From assembly GCA_963281155.1 (NCBI GenBank), contig CAUJLY010000003.1:4216001-4280000 (forward strand): DNA of 64,000 nt, written 5' to 3'. Made by a program: the position numbers and the translations under genes. A model generated the notes under the pieces. The model did not search any database. It had not been told where the DNA came from and worked only from the letters and a program-made list of their open reading frames with translations. Positions 13,901 to 24,897 of this stretch are shown here, piece by piece; the stretch's first letter is position 1, and each line of letters starts with the position of its first letter. The stretch comes from Rhabditophanes sp. KR3021. Taxonomy: Eukaryota; Nematoda; Chromadorea; Rhabditida; Alloionematidae.

Positions 13901-16900
13901 GTATATGTACGTCAAGGCACAACTTTTGTTTTGGTGATGAAAGTGACAATCACAAGCTTTCAACTCTTTATTGTCGATTTTGACAAAATATGATACGTAT
14001 GTGTATAGTGTATGTTTAGGAAAGTGTATTTTATCTATTTCAACCATTTGTAAAAAGATATTCTAAATTAGTGGAATGTTTTTAAATTGAACATAAAATA
14101 CATCCATAATTATCAGTTTTCTTTTCTCTGAATATTAAAATGAGACTGACTTAATGGTGAAGTTAAACAGGCCACACGGCATGTATCTTAAATAAAAAAG
14201 CTAAGTAGCCAATACAATTTGTCGGGGATAGCTAATAAAAAATGTATTGCTTACGGAATGAAGTCATCACCATAGTCTACAATCAAATATGTGTATATGC
14301 CGTCGTAATAAGTAGTATTTCTATAGTTCCGCTTTAAACATACCTGCTCTGTCGAATGTTGGCTTTCCAGAGTTAGGTTAGAATTTCTAGAAGGAGACTT
14401 GTCTCTCATATGAATAAGGTGTTGTTGTTCAAAAAGATGAGCCATAGAGCCGTTTCGAAATCTGAAAGCGTCCCGGTCTTGAGCAATTGATGAACGACGG
14501 GAATCATTGTAAACGGACCCATTGTTTCCATAGGTAGAAGAATCTGATTTTGATATGGTTGGTTGCTGAGACAGTGGGTTTGGAGAGTTGGAAACTGTCG
14601 AGATTGGTGTGTCATTTTGAGATATAATGACTGGAGTATCCCTTGGTGATGAGGGCGAAACCGACGGCAATAAATTAGGTTGGTGATTGGCCGAGTTCCT
14701 TCGAGGTTTTAGTAAATCGGCGATATTAGGTGGTGGTGCAATACAAGACGATTTTTTTAAAGGTGTCTGCATTGAAAGGCCATGATTTGATTTAAGGTAA
14801 GGGTTATGCCTTGTATTGATTGCTTCGTTCGAGGAATTAGCATTGAATAAAATGGGAGATGGAATAGGACTCACTGAGTTGGAAGAGTTTATAGCGTTAT
14901 AATTACTTTGATAGAACGAATTAGCTTCGCTAGGAGGCTCAGGTAGACGCCTATGAGATGGCCGTCGCTGGACTTCTCCTCCATAATAAGACTGCTGTGG
15001 TTGTTGTTGTGGTTGGTATTGCTGGTGGTGGTGAGGATGATGGTTGTTATAATTATTTGAAAAAGGAGGAGAAGGGCTTTTGATAGGAGAATGACAAGGT
15101 GAAATTGGCAAAACTCTAGGCGAAGAGCATCTCCTCGGCGATTCTTTTCCGTACTCATCCGGTGCTACAGGAAGACGTCTTCTTCCCGTAGAAGGATGAA
15201 AAGACGACGTAATTGATGAGTTTGAGGAGTTTAAAGATGATCGTACATCTAGAAATGATCCATGGTTAGATACTGAAGGTGACTGAAAGTGTCCATATCC
15301 TCTTGGGGATTGGGGGCGACATGGTGAGTGTGGTAGTCTTCTGTGGTCTGGTGGGTGAGGAGAAAGCATGATAGAATTGGATCTATTCATCCCGGGAACA
15401 TTTAGAAATGAATTAGACAAAGAAGTCAGAGATCCTTCTTGGTGTCGTAGTAAAGCCGATTTTTGGTCAAAGACAGAAAAACTTCTTATGCGGGAACGAT
15501 TGGCTAAAGGCGATTGCGAGATAGAATTGTGTTCTGAAGCAAGCCTAAAAAATAATATGATTATTAATACATAGATAGTGCCTTAGTAAATGATGCATTA
15601 TGTATACATTTGTATAATAGTATTTATGTGTAGCATACAAAAGATAAGGAAAAGATTAAATGGAATGGAAAAAATAAATTGAGGTGTATAAATTGGGCTT
15701 GAAAATGGATTAAGATGATTATAGTTAATGGATGTAACTGAATATGCATTTTGGGAGATGACAAGAAGCCGAAAAACTACACGATACAAATATTTGTAAT
15801 AGGCGTTACCATTAAATCTGTGATGTTTTGGTATGTAAGGAGACTCTTTTGGTAAATAGTAAAATGCGAAGCACTTCTGACAACTGCTAACCAACACTAT
15901 AGAATACTTTTATTAATACTGAATTTACTGGCTATTGAGATAAGGAGAGTAACGGCGACAAGGGGAAGACTCCGCGTACACAAAATTGATGGAATAATAT
16001 TTAAATGGGCATAAACTTTTTTGTTACATATTACTACTACAAATAACACGCACGTTTAAAACATAAAGGAGGTTAATAAGGTTTATGTTAAGCAATTTGA
16101 GAAAACAGCAATTTGTTAAAATTAAGTGTTATGTGCGCACTATTTCTTATCAAATAGCTATCCATTTATCTTTCCACCAAAGTGTTAGATTAAAAAATCT
16201 AATGCAATGGATCTTTTTATTTTTAAAATATGCATTCCAGCTACTTTATTTAAAATGAAAAATAAAGTTTTCAAAAATGTACAGTTTACAAGTTATTATA
16301 CAAATTTAAAAAGTTTCAAAGTATTCTTTCACCAACATCAGAACAAAAATAGCAATAAAAAGTTGTGAGAAATTGGTGAAAATAAAAATATGTGCTTATC
16401 GAGAAATAATTCAGTTTCCGGGGTTTGAAGACAGCTCAACAAAATATACGACTATATAACTATATTAAAACAAAATAACACATACTCTTACTTAGGTTTT
16501 AGGTTTTTTGAAATTGATTTGGGCAAAGAAGGTGTAATCTGGTCTAGGATATATAGTACGATGAAAGTGTACATTTGCCAATCCAATTACACTAAAGTTT
16601 GTTAGTTATTTATGAATTTTAAATAGAATGGACATTGATAGGTGCCAAAAATAAGGTAGAAAGGAGATATTTGTGTTTGTACATCCGTAAATACTGCTTA
16701 AATACAATAATAAGTTGGTGATAACAAATTATGGCTATAATACCTTGCCTAACATTTTTTGTAATAATGGTAGAGTTTATTAGTCGGAAATGAGTGAAAC
16801 CGTTGAATGAACAGAAAAACTATTTTGGCAGAGGGCAAGTAGAAAAAAGCTAGAGCAACATTTGTAATGATTCAAACGAATTTTCTTGTCTAGGTACAGA

Positions 16901-18393
16901 CAAAAGTATAGATGCATCCCAAAAGTCGTAACGAGGAATTGCCAAAATACTAATTAAATGCAAATTAATTAGACACAGAAAAGCCATCACACCAAAATTT
17001 AAAGTATATTACAAATAAATTTAAAGAACTACAATGAAATGTAAAGAAAGTTTAAAAAAGTTACACTGAAATGGAGAGAAAATAATAATGAAATTAAAGT
17101 AAACTGAAATTAAAATAGGATTGGAATAAACCTAAGTAAATGTGGAATTGATATAAAGTTGATGTCTTACAGAATGTAAACGCCCAGCTTGGTCTTCAAT
17201 GCGTAACTTTGAAACAAAAGGCATATCTACGAAACATAAATCACATGCTTGTTAAGTGAGAATCTTATTAGAGTTTAAGAGAAACCAAATATTAGGTTTT
17301 TAAAAAGATTAGAATAGTTAGTTAGAGGAAAATGCGAGTTAGGCTTGATTAATAATTGGACAATAGACAATGAAATTAACTTTTTTGGAGAAAGGGATTT
17401 GAAACAACAAGTTGAAATAATACGAAACGATGTTTTTATAAGCATTAGTACAATTAGTTTAATGTGTTTGACAGTTTGAAAGCACTAATTTATGTTAAAT
17501 AATTGTTTTGTTAAAACTTTTAACACATTTAAATAATGAATAATACATATATTTTTGTCGTATTTTTATATTTATCTCATTATTAAAAAATAATTTTGGG
17601 CAAGTAGTATAAAACTATCTTTCTACACACATAATTTATTAACAACCATGCATATATTAATTATAGCTCATTATAAACCATAAATGTTATTAATTAAAAC
17701 TTATTACCAACATATTATTATTTTGCCACCAATTTAATAATATGTGTGGAGTAAACTTGATAATATTGTGTAAAAAGTGTTAATAAAATAGTTGGTAATA
17801 TTAAAAAATTTAATGTTTACTTTTTTGTATAACTTAAATTACAAAAACGCTCCCATGATAAATAATGTAATATAATATGATTTGTAGACAACATTTTAAA
17901 ACATTCTAACAAAAACAATCATAGGAAATTAAATTTTTGATACTGAAAAATGTATTATTTGTGTAATCAAAATCACTTTCTAAAGTGTAAAATTGAACTA
18001 AAATGCATCTAACATTTGGAAAAACACAATAAATAAGAGAGGAAATGATTTAAAAAGAGTAAAAATAAGCAAAAAAGTAAAAAATGGTTAGAAGGAGAAA
18101 AAGAGTTAGCATTGTTAAAGGCATGGATTGTACATTTGTTTATTAAATTAAACCAAGAAACATAATTATCACCTATGCATTTGACATATGTATCATCAAA
18201 TAAGATGGCAATGTTTACAATTTATTACATGTTCAAAGTAGAGATAACGATAATATTTTCAAAATAGGAAGTATATGATTCAAAAGGCAGGAATTAATAT
18301 AAATGAATTAATTTGTAAAAATAAAACTTACGTCAACGGTCCTGACATTAAGCCAGACGTCATTGTGAGCTTTCGAGATGAAACGTCAGTCAT
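4986..18393 (-). CDS. Ser/Pro-rich protein with tandem synaptotagmin-like C2 domains
   Basis: Nine exons on the minus strand: 18332..18393, 14344..15544, 10313..10490, 8868..9007, 7131..7181, 6659..6757, 6335..6535, 5995..6254 and 4986..5229. All have GT-AG borders and all phases close, giving 811 residues. Residues about 1-480 are low-complexity Ser/Pro/Asn/His with three RRLP-type motifs (DHRRLPHSP, GRRRLPVAPDE, SHRRLPEPPSE). Residues about 507-635 form a C2A-like domain (LGLVTCTLQHFPVRKRFRV) and about 645-775 a C2B-like domain (KNTCKAVYQESIMF, then GDDVIGSSYLGSIA). The acidic loop residues that bind Ca2+ are mostly missing in C2A and only partly kept in C2B, so Ca2+-independent membrane or protein binding is inferred. 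No transmembrane segment is visible, unlike classic synaptotagmins. Three introns (8868-side, 7131-side, 10313-side) hold antisense coding remnants. Exon 1 is the least certain part, since its upstream acceptor would be the unusual cttaag. Confidence 0.78.
5798..5840. repeat. two-copy 21-bp tandem repeat
   Basis: TTCATGATAAATACAAAATG is followed directly by a near copy (TTCATGATAAATGCAAAAT). It lies in the 765-bp intron 5230-5994 of the C2-domain gene, which is long but holds no visible antisense coding remnant. Confidence 0.6.
6841..7036 (+). pseudogene. decayed antisense coding remnant in intron 6758-7130 (module I)
   Basis: In one frame it reads ANIEAILINAFHAQLSNAQ, then LSLDFALNMSPK. After a frame break it continues as AAQLILKDFSEYGYKEYFMKY and a stop, ending 94 bp before the host donor. 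It resembles 8508-8792 and 56930-57088, so it is a family member and not a chance frame. It covers only the C-terminal part. Function unknown. Confidence 0.6.
7800..8792 (+). pseudogene. decayed antisense coding remnant in intron 7182-8867 (module I)
   Basis: A plus-strand frame with scattered stops runs from about 7800 (SDFYPDEPPRNIKDKDVAY) to about 8215. A frame change near 8220 brings IVTCIYCKDKEKKTSMF, a C-x2-C module, then DNVKDTIKYIGKIVQF near 8420. From 8508 a clean open frame of 94 codons includes LNIEAILTRAFRPQITNSD and ends SDFSDVVFYK. The stop lies 75 bp from the host 5' splice site. The first exon-like block is Lys/Asn-rich. I recognise no known family. Confidence 0.6.
9230..10236 (+). 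pseudogene. decayed antisense coding remnant in intron 9008-10312 (modules III/IV)
   Basis: Pieces in several frames: MAGTFGMRQLSYGPTKKEAP (from 9283), DIYCAYCGKYFSGSDHF followed by a basic helix-like stretch (about 9660-9790), SKEEAIVKSWDQCLSEDKEE (about 9970-10030), and IEYILVERFKHHIINWDMEN (about 10090-10145), ending MFELNMTTGE with a stop at 10236. Several frameshifts and stops separate them. The last block is repeated at 32700-32857. Origin unknown; a C-x2-C zinc module is likely but its partner ligands are unclear. Confidence 0.55.
11401..11470. repeat. 20-bp tandem repeat, about 3.5 copies
   Basis: The unit is CAAAATAAGACTTTTTGTCT with variants, starting at 11401, 11421 and 11441 and a partial copy at 11461. 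It lies in the 3.9-kb intron between exons 2 and 3 of the C2-domain gene. Confidence 0.8.
11822..11902. repeat. 32-bp tandem repeat, about 2.5 copies
   Basis: Copies start at 11822, 11854 and 11886 (AATGTAAAAGTATCTAACAT and variants), in the same long intron as the 20-bp array. The rest of that intron (10491-14343) shows no exon-like open frame I can support. Confidence 0.75.
17171..17206 (-). other. possible 36-nt cassette exon of the C2-domain gene
   Basis: It is flanked by a tttcaaag acceptor and a gtaaga donor in the 2.8-kb first intron. Its length is a multiple of three and it can enter in phase 2 without a stop, adding 12 residues between exons 1 and 2. Exons 1 and 2 also join directly in phase, so this exon would be optional. 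A competing reading is an alternative first exon starting at the ATG at 17224, but that frame does not match exon 2. Confidence 0.3.
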
Positions 18394-21300
18394 CCCTTAA
18401 GATTTTTGAGCCAATGTCCAGTAATAAAATCACTCCGTCAAATTTGTAGTTATATTGGTACAAATTAAGATGGATATATCCAAGTTCTGAAATGAAGTTA
18501 ACTTTAAATAAATTAAAATATCTTTCTTTTTAGGTGTCAAGCTGTATTGTTCCTTAAAATGAAATCAAACAAGTCACGGACATACATTACAATATACCAA
18601 AGTGGGCACCAGGGAATTGCCATATGGACTTTTGTGCGCAACACTTTGAACTTCTTTCTTTTACAAGATTTACTAAAATTATTTTAGGGTCTAATAAAAG
18701 GAAACTGTAAAGTCTAAAAAACTTTACAAAATAAATTGGCATAATAAAGTTACGGATATATTTTAACAAAAGTTGTTTAGAAAGTTTAAAAGCTTCTTTG
18801 TGAATCATCCAAATGGGCAACCCTATAAAATAATAATTCCATAGAGATCTGCAATCATTTGAATTATAAATTATTTACGAGATTCTTCATAAATTCAACT
18901 CTTAATATTTAGTGTGACACCTCTTTTGGCGGGTAGGTGGTTATATGTTTAAGTGACAAGATTAATTTGTTATTTTATGTACTCCTAACTATCCGGCTTT
19001 TGACTGCATTAATAATAGATGCAATTAAAAATTATCATTAACAGAGATTAATTTTAAATAGATATTTTAATCATTTTGAAAATGATATCATACATATTCA
19101 ATATGAAGGCGCGTCACTTCTTTTAAGAAGGATTAAGCATGAACAAAATATGTAATTTAAAAATATTTATTTGTGTGTCGTTAATTAAGACTAAATTATG
19201 TATAAATAATCTACAGATAATGTGCAAATAATAACGCGTATTATGATATGGCTATTTTTTGCAAATATGTATGTACCTCTAAAAATGAATTTAAACTGAG
19301 AAGACAATTCCGAATAACAAGTAATAAATCTTTTATCAAAATTTACGAACCAAAATTTTAAATAGGCAAAAATTGTTTTTATGAAAGGTTTTGAATAAAA
19401 CACAAAGAAGGATGATAATAATATTTCATCAAAAACAATGTATAAATAATAAAAATAATTGAGGTAAATAGGTCTTTTGATAAATTTGTTTTGCACTATT
19501 ACGAACATAGACATGGAATGGTATTGCAAATTGAAAATAAGATGTATTAAATTAAAAGATACCCACGAAATTTTTTTATTCTCAAAAAACATTGCCATTT
19601 ATTATTACAATTATGGCTAATTTAAAAAATGTTTTTTATGATTAATGAGATTGTGAAGGAAAGATATTGCGAATCCTTAAATCTGAGAAATGTTAAAAAT
19701 ATCACGAATATATGGAAGGAATAATTATAATATTCAAATAATTATAATAATTTCATGACATGGGAAATAGATTCTAGGAAAACCCTCGTGATTTGGGAAA
19801 GAAAATGTAGATTTATAGTAGCGCCGTTAAAATAATTCTGTCGAATATAAGTATTGTTCCAAATAAAGTTTGTTTTTTAAATGTTAAATATTTAATGAGA
19901 ACAGAAGACAATAGAAAGTCATATCAGCATTGACAAATGAAATTTGAGCAGAAATTTCCGCTAAACCTAATTGTAAGTTATTGGAAGAAGATGCTTAGTT
20001 AGTCAATTTAATCTACAATGACGTGAATAATTATCAAAATATGTTAAAATATTCAAAGCCTATTTATGTATGATATCCCTCAAATAATTAGTCTCAAATC
20101 AAACTTTTTTATTTTTCCTTCTTATACTATTCATAATATCCATACAGAATGCTTTATGACAGTCCACCAACGCATAATCAAATTCAATGAATATATTTAT
20201 CTATATGAATTTGAGTTGTTGCAGGTAAAAATATTTGCAATATACATGAATATTTACCAAAAAAGCGAATCCAAATGGGATGATATGGTATAAATAACGC
20301 CAGGAGACATTATAAATTTATCATATTTGATATTTTCACTTCGTCAATATAACCATGCAAGTTAAATGGGTTTTTGAATAAAAATTGTGTTCGAAATGAA
20401 TATAGGCTTTTCTTAGACAATCTTTATTAAAGTTGAGTCTTTATGAAGGAAAGTGGTGCAATAATACTAATTTATTCATATTGGGCGATACTTTTGCGTC
20501 ATATTTTAATTATTGGATGACATCAAAATGGAAGCCTTATATAAAAAATGAATGAAACAAGCAAACAAATTTGAAAGGATAAAAATGGGGCTCCAGGAAA
20601 TGTACTACATATATGTTAAAATTAATTGCAAGTTTTGAAATATTTGGAGCGGTTTCTACAAAACATAAGGAAGTTGATTTAAGGAACACTTATTTTTGTC
20701 AAGTATATTTTTTAGTTAACAAAAACAACTTTCTCATTTTGATTCACTCTGGTGGATATACTTATTTTAGTTCAATTTTGTTATGATGGTGAAATTAGTA
20801 GAAAGTTTATTTAAAATACAGAAAATAATTTGAATTGGATTAGGAGATAATATCACTAATGGAAAAAAATTGATTAATGGGCAAAATCACTTTTGATGGA
20901 CATACTAAGCAAAAGAGATGTGAAATAAAAAATAAACTTTAGCTGGCGCATACTAAAGAAGTGTTTTATTGTATTATAAAAAGTATCCGAATTTTAGTAG
21001 TGTAATAAGAAGTAATGTGCCTGAACTTGGCAATAAAAACATCATAGATAGTTTGGTTCTATTAGAGATAAAAAAGAGTTTTTTGTTAAGGGTTGAATAT
21101 TAACAAAACAATGTTATGTCTGATAACTAAAATAGCACTCGAGTACATGAAGTAGTTGTTTTACTTTTGGCATAAAAGTGAGTTCAATCTTTGGAGTAAA
21201 CATACCAATTGAAGAAGCTAAACAAGATTTGATGGATACAAAAATACACTAATTTGAAACAATTTATACTCGTCACTTAAAATAGATATATGATCATATT

Positions 21301-22949
21301 AAGATTTATGAGTAGATAATAAAATACAAGTACACAAATTTGGACCACAAGCTCATTTATAGAGGATATTTTGACTATCTAAATAAAACATTAATTTGAA
21401 ATAAATGTGGCTTCGGATACGAGATATCTTTTTGATATAATGCATTCCATAAAAAATAGAATTCGAGTATGAGAAAAAATATGGGGAAGGGCTTGCTCTT
21501 TGGATTAGATAAGAAATCGGAAATGAACTTATTTAAAATTTAATTATGAGCATATTTCAGTTCTTGATATGGCGCATTTATTCTCTAAAATTATAAAAAG
21601 CCATACTCAAACTTCTAAAAAGCGTGGTAAGGAAGTTAGAGGTGTAATTTATTTAGTGAGGGTGTTGTGGTAAGGTCATGTTTAGAATTACTAAGTGCTT
21701 GTACTAATAGAGAAAAAATTAATGGTGAAATATTATTTTATTGAATTATTAAAGAAGCATACATTAGTTATATCATAACATAAATGGTATTGGAATAGTT
21801 TATTTTGGCAAGCTCTTCTTGTTGCCATAAAAAGGTTCATTTGAACCATAACTACATAGTTAAAAGTTTCTTTAAAGTGAAACTGTATTTAGAAATTTAA
21901 AATCTAAAAATAGAGTTGGATTAATGAGAGCTAAAGAGATTTTTTTGATTGGTTGTTTAAGCAAATTGTTTTCCTGACTTTGACAATATAATGTATTCAT
22001 AAAAAAGGTGAGGGATAAGGAATGCTGACAAATATTATATGCTTATAAAACCGGGTGACCTGCAAAATTGAATATAATAATGACACATAAAAGGCAATTA
22101 TAAGAAAGCCCAAACTGATACAAGTAAGAGGAATGATGTTTAGATTTGGCATAAATAAATAGATTCATGAAAAATGTCTTTACAAACTAAATAAAATTAT
22201 GCAATGGCCATCTTAAAACATTAATAATAGAAGATATACAGGGGTCTGATTTTTGAGATTAATCTCATGAGATTTATCAGACTATATCTTTTTATTTGTA
22301 AATAGTCTTATTGTTGCATTTTTTAAAAATTGCACAAAATAAGCAACACAAGATTTATTTTTTTATTAAAAGTATAATACTTGCACATAAGATAAAAATA
22401 AAGTTTTGACAAATAAAAATGTTGAATTTAACAGTCTTATAACATGAAGAATGATGAACTTTATCAAAGTTTTGCTAAATAATGTGTGAATATGACATCA
22501 ACAGACATATCCTTGCTCCTGAGGCTAAATGAAAAAGTGTAGAAAAATTGATATATTAAAATTGGAGAAGCAATAGGAAAGTTTAATGTTTGAAGCCGCA
22601 AGATGTTAAAATTGATATACATTCAATAGGGCAGATGTCAAAAATATTTAAACTTTTGAATAATTTTAAGTATTTTAGAGGTTATTTTAAGAAAGTTTTT
22701 GAATTTAATTTAATCTCTTTAAAATCAGACATATTTGCTATTTAGTTAAAGAGATATAATTTTATCGTAGTTAAATGATATGATTTTTTAGGAGTTTAAA
22801 GGACATAATTTTTTCGAAGTTTAGAAGATTCGATTTACAAAAGAAGTTAGTTAAAATTTTTATTTATGCCACCGAATTTGAAATAGAGCAACTACTGAGA
22901 TACATTTTGGATTGTCATAAAAACTATACACATAATAATTGGAAATTGA
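18394..22949. other. gene-poor 4.6 kb
   Basis: Very AT-rich sequence. The longest frame (19191-19598, minus, 135 codons) translates to Phe/Ile/Tyr/Lys-rich sequence with no family signature and is probably chance. Homopolymer A/T runs are common. No tRNA-like or tandem array was recognised. Upstream non-coding exons of the C2-domain gene could lie here. Confidence 0.5.
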
Positions 22950-24897
22950 CTACACCAGCAAGTATGGCGTCAAATTTGGCAACATATTGCATGTACAATT
23001 GTTTGTCCTTGTTTCACGTTTCCAAATTCCATTACAACTTTTCGGCCCAATTAACTTCCAAAAACCAACATCTCCGTTCTCCAAGTCACTCGAGCATCTT
23101 TGATCATTTCTATGCAGTTGAGCTTCTGGTTGACACTCTGCACAAATTGTTGCCCTTTAAATTAAAAAAAACAGTTAATAAAAAGATGATAATTAATTAT
23201 TTAGTTGTTTTACAAATGTGCATACTTATGCATACTTAATTTGCATTTTTTAAAAATATGAGCACTTACCCTGGAGTTAATGTTTTTTTGAATATTTGAG
23301 TTATACAGTTGCGATTCAAAAATATAATTTTATATTCAACACAGTAATATGTTAGTGTTGCCAGTTTCCTTTCAATTTCTGAATTTTTCCAAAACTTTTC
23401 TTTCTTATGCCTTCTTGTTGTATTGTACTGGTAATCTAAAATTAGTGCTGCTGGTGTATCTTGATGACGTTCAACAATTTTCTTTTCTTTTTGGCATGTT
23501 CTGAAACAGGCAATCTTTTCAACCAAAGCTCCACATCTGGCTCCACCGTTTTCAGCCCTTCGAATGATTTCTCTTGAACGAGTCCGTTCACCTTCTCCAC
23601 ATTTACAGGCTTCTCCATCTACTATGCACTCACTCCAACGAGACCAATCCCCTGTTTGACAATTTAGTGGACTGCAAGTAAAGTGGAAGTCGCTACAACA
23701 ATCCCCAAAGGTAACACATCGATTGTCACAATAGCAGTCAGATAAAGCATGTGTGTTATAACGGAATCCATTATTTTTATCAACTTTTTTAATATCTGTC
23801 GAACCATCCAATACTATGGGAAATAATGATTTTGTCTTTTTAACTTTAATTTGATTAGTTTTACCAAACCTCATACGATGTCTTGTTTTTTGTTTTCTTT
23901 TTTCTATTCGCACAGGAATGTATTTGTTGATTATCTTATATCTGTAAAATATAAATTATATTAAGCAAGACAATGGGGCTATGTTAATGTTTTGGATAAT
24001 AAGCACAGATAATTAATTATAAATAGTTAGGTAATATTTTTTGTCTTTGTTTGTTCCCATAAATTCTATTTGACAGTATTAAACTCCTGTCAAATGATAT
24101 ATGGCAACAAAGACCTAATTTATTGTTCAATTTCTCATTTGAGCGTACAGAACTTTGATGTTAAATTAGCGGCATCTTGGCAAACAATAACATCAACATA
24201 GAACTTTTTTAGGACAACATATTTTGAATTGCAAAAGATCTTTAATTTTGCTGTTGACAAACAACGTGTTAAAAAGCCCTAGTTAAATCAGCCATAAAAA
24301 CGAACCGAATATAGGCATGCGTTCGATTATTGTCAATATACCGTAATTGGGATTCTTGTTTTTCTTCAAATTCCTCTCCAAAATGCAATATTTCCATTGT
24401 CTCATCTTCTGGATCACTCAAGTCAATGTAATCTATATTATTCTCATCATCAAATATTTGATCTGATAGGAGGTAATCATTTTCCTCACTTTCAGTACCT
24501 TTATCTAAAAATAGATTATGAATAATAAATAACATTAATTAAGATTGATTAATTAATTAATTATGAGTCAAAACATACTATATTCCTCTATTATTCTCAC
24601 TCCATCAGAATTGAGTTGCACAACATCGGGAAGTATAAGACGACCCAGTTTTTCATTATTGTTGTCGAGATAAACACTTGGCGGCCTTCGATTTCTATCA
24701 TAATTATAATTGTCCGGAAATTGATCTGGCCATCGAGACGCAATAGGCAAATGACTTATTCCATCATCTTTTGATTTGCAACTATTATTTTTTCCAGCAC
24801 AGCAAAGTTGCCGCTGATAGCAACCACCGTATAATTTCGAAGGAAATTGAATTATTAACATTGAAAGAACTAACAGTGAGTAATGTTTTAGTGCCAT
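22950..24897 (-). CDS. secreted somatomedin-B / thrombospondin type-1 protein (SBSPON-like)
   Basis: Four exons (24579..24897, 24342..24504, 23270..23941, 22950..23154) join in phase to give 452 residues. The N-terminus MALKHYSLLVLSMLIIQ is a signal peptide. A Cys cluster GCYQRQLCCAGKNNSC follows. After an acidic linker and a basic stretch (KRKQKTRHRMR) come the second half of a somatomedin-B-type motif (CYCDNRCVTFGDCCSDF) and a TSP1 repeat (DWSRWSEC ... CGEGERTRSREI). The last exon carries ATICAECQPEA and a Cys-rich tail like the C-terminal domain of vertebrate SBSPON. It is expected to act in the extracellular matrix. The exon 2 donor (TTACG|gtatat) is the weakest border but gives the correct phase; reading through it adds 24 codons and a stop. 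Order of domains and lengths fit the family. Confidence 0.85.

Noticed and set aside
14251..14343. Read-through of the Ser/Pro-rich exon to a stop at 14251
   Set aside because: GTATGT follows GAGCAG at 14343, and the exon at 10490 joins in phase 0, so the tail is more likely intron.
14344..15544. C-terminal tail of a voltage-gated calcium channel
   Set aside because: The RRLP motifs recall such tails, but no channel transmembrane exons lie upstream and the downstream exons encode C2 domains in phase.
19191..19598. 135-codon minus-strand frame
   Set aside because: Phe/Ile/Tyr/Lys-rich translation typical of AT-rich DNA, no signal peptide, domain, splice context or homology pattern.
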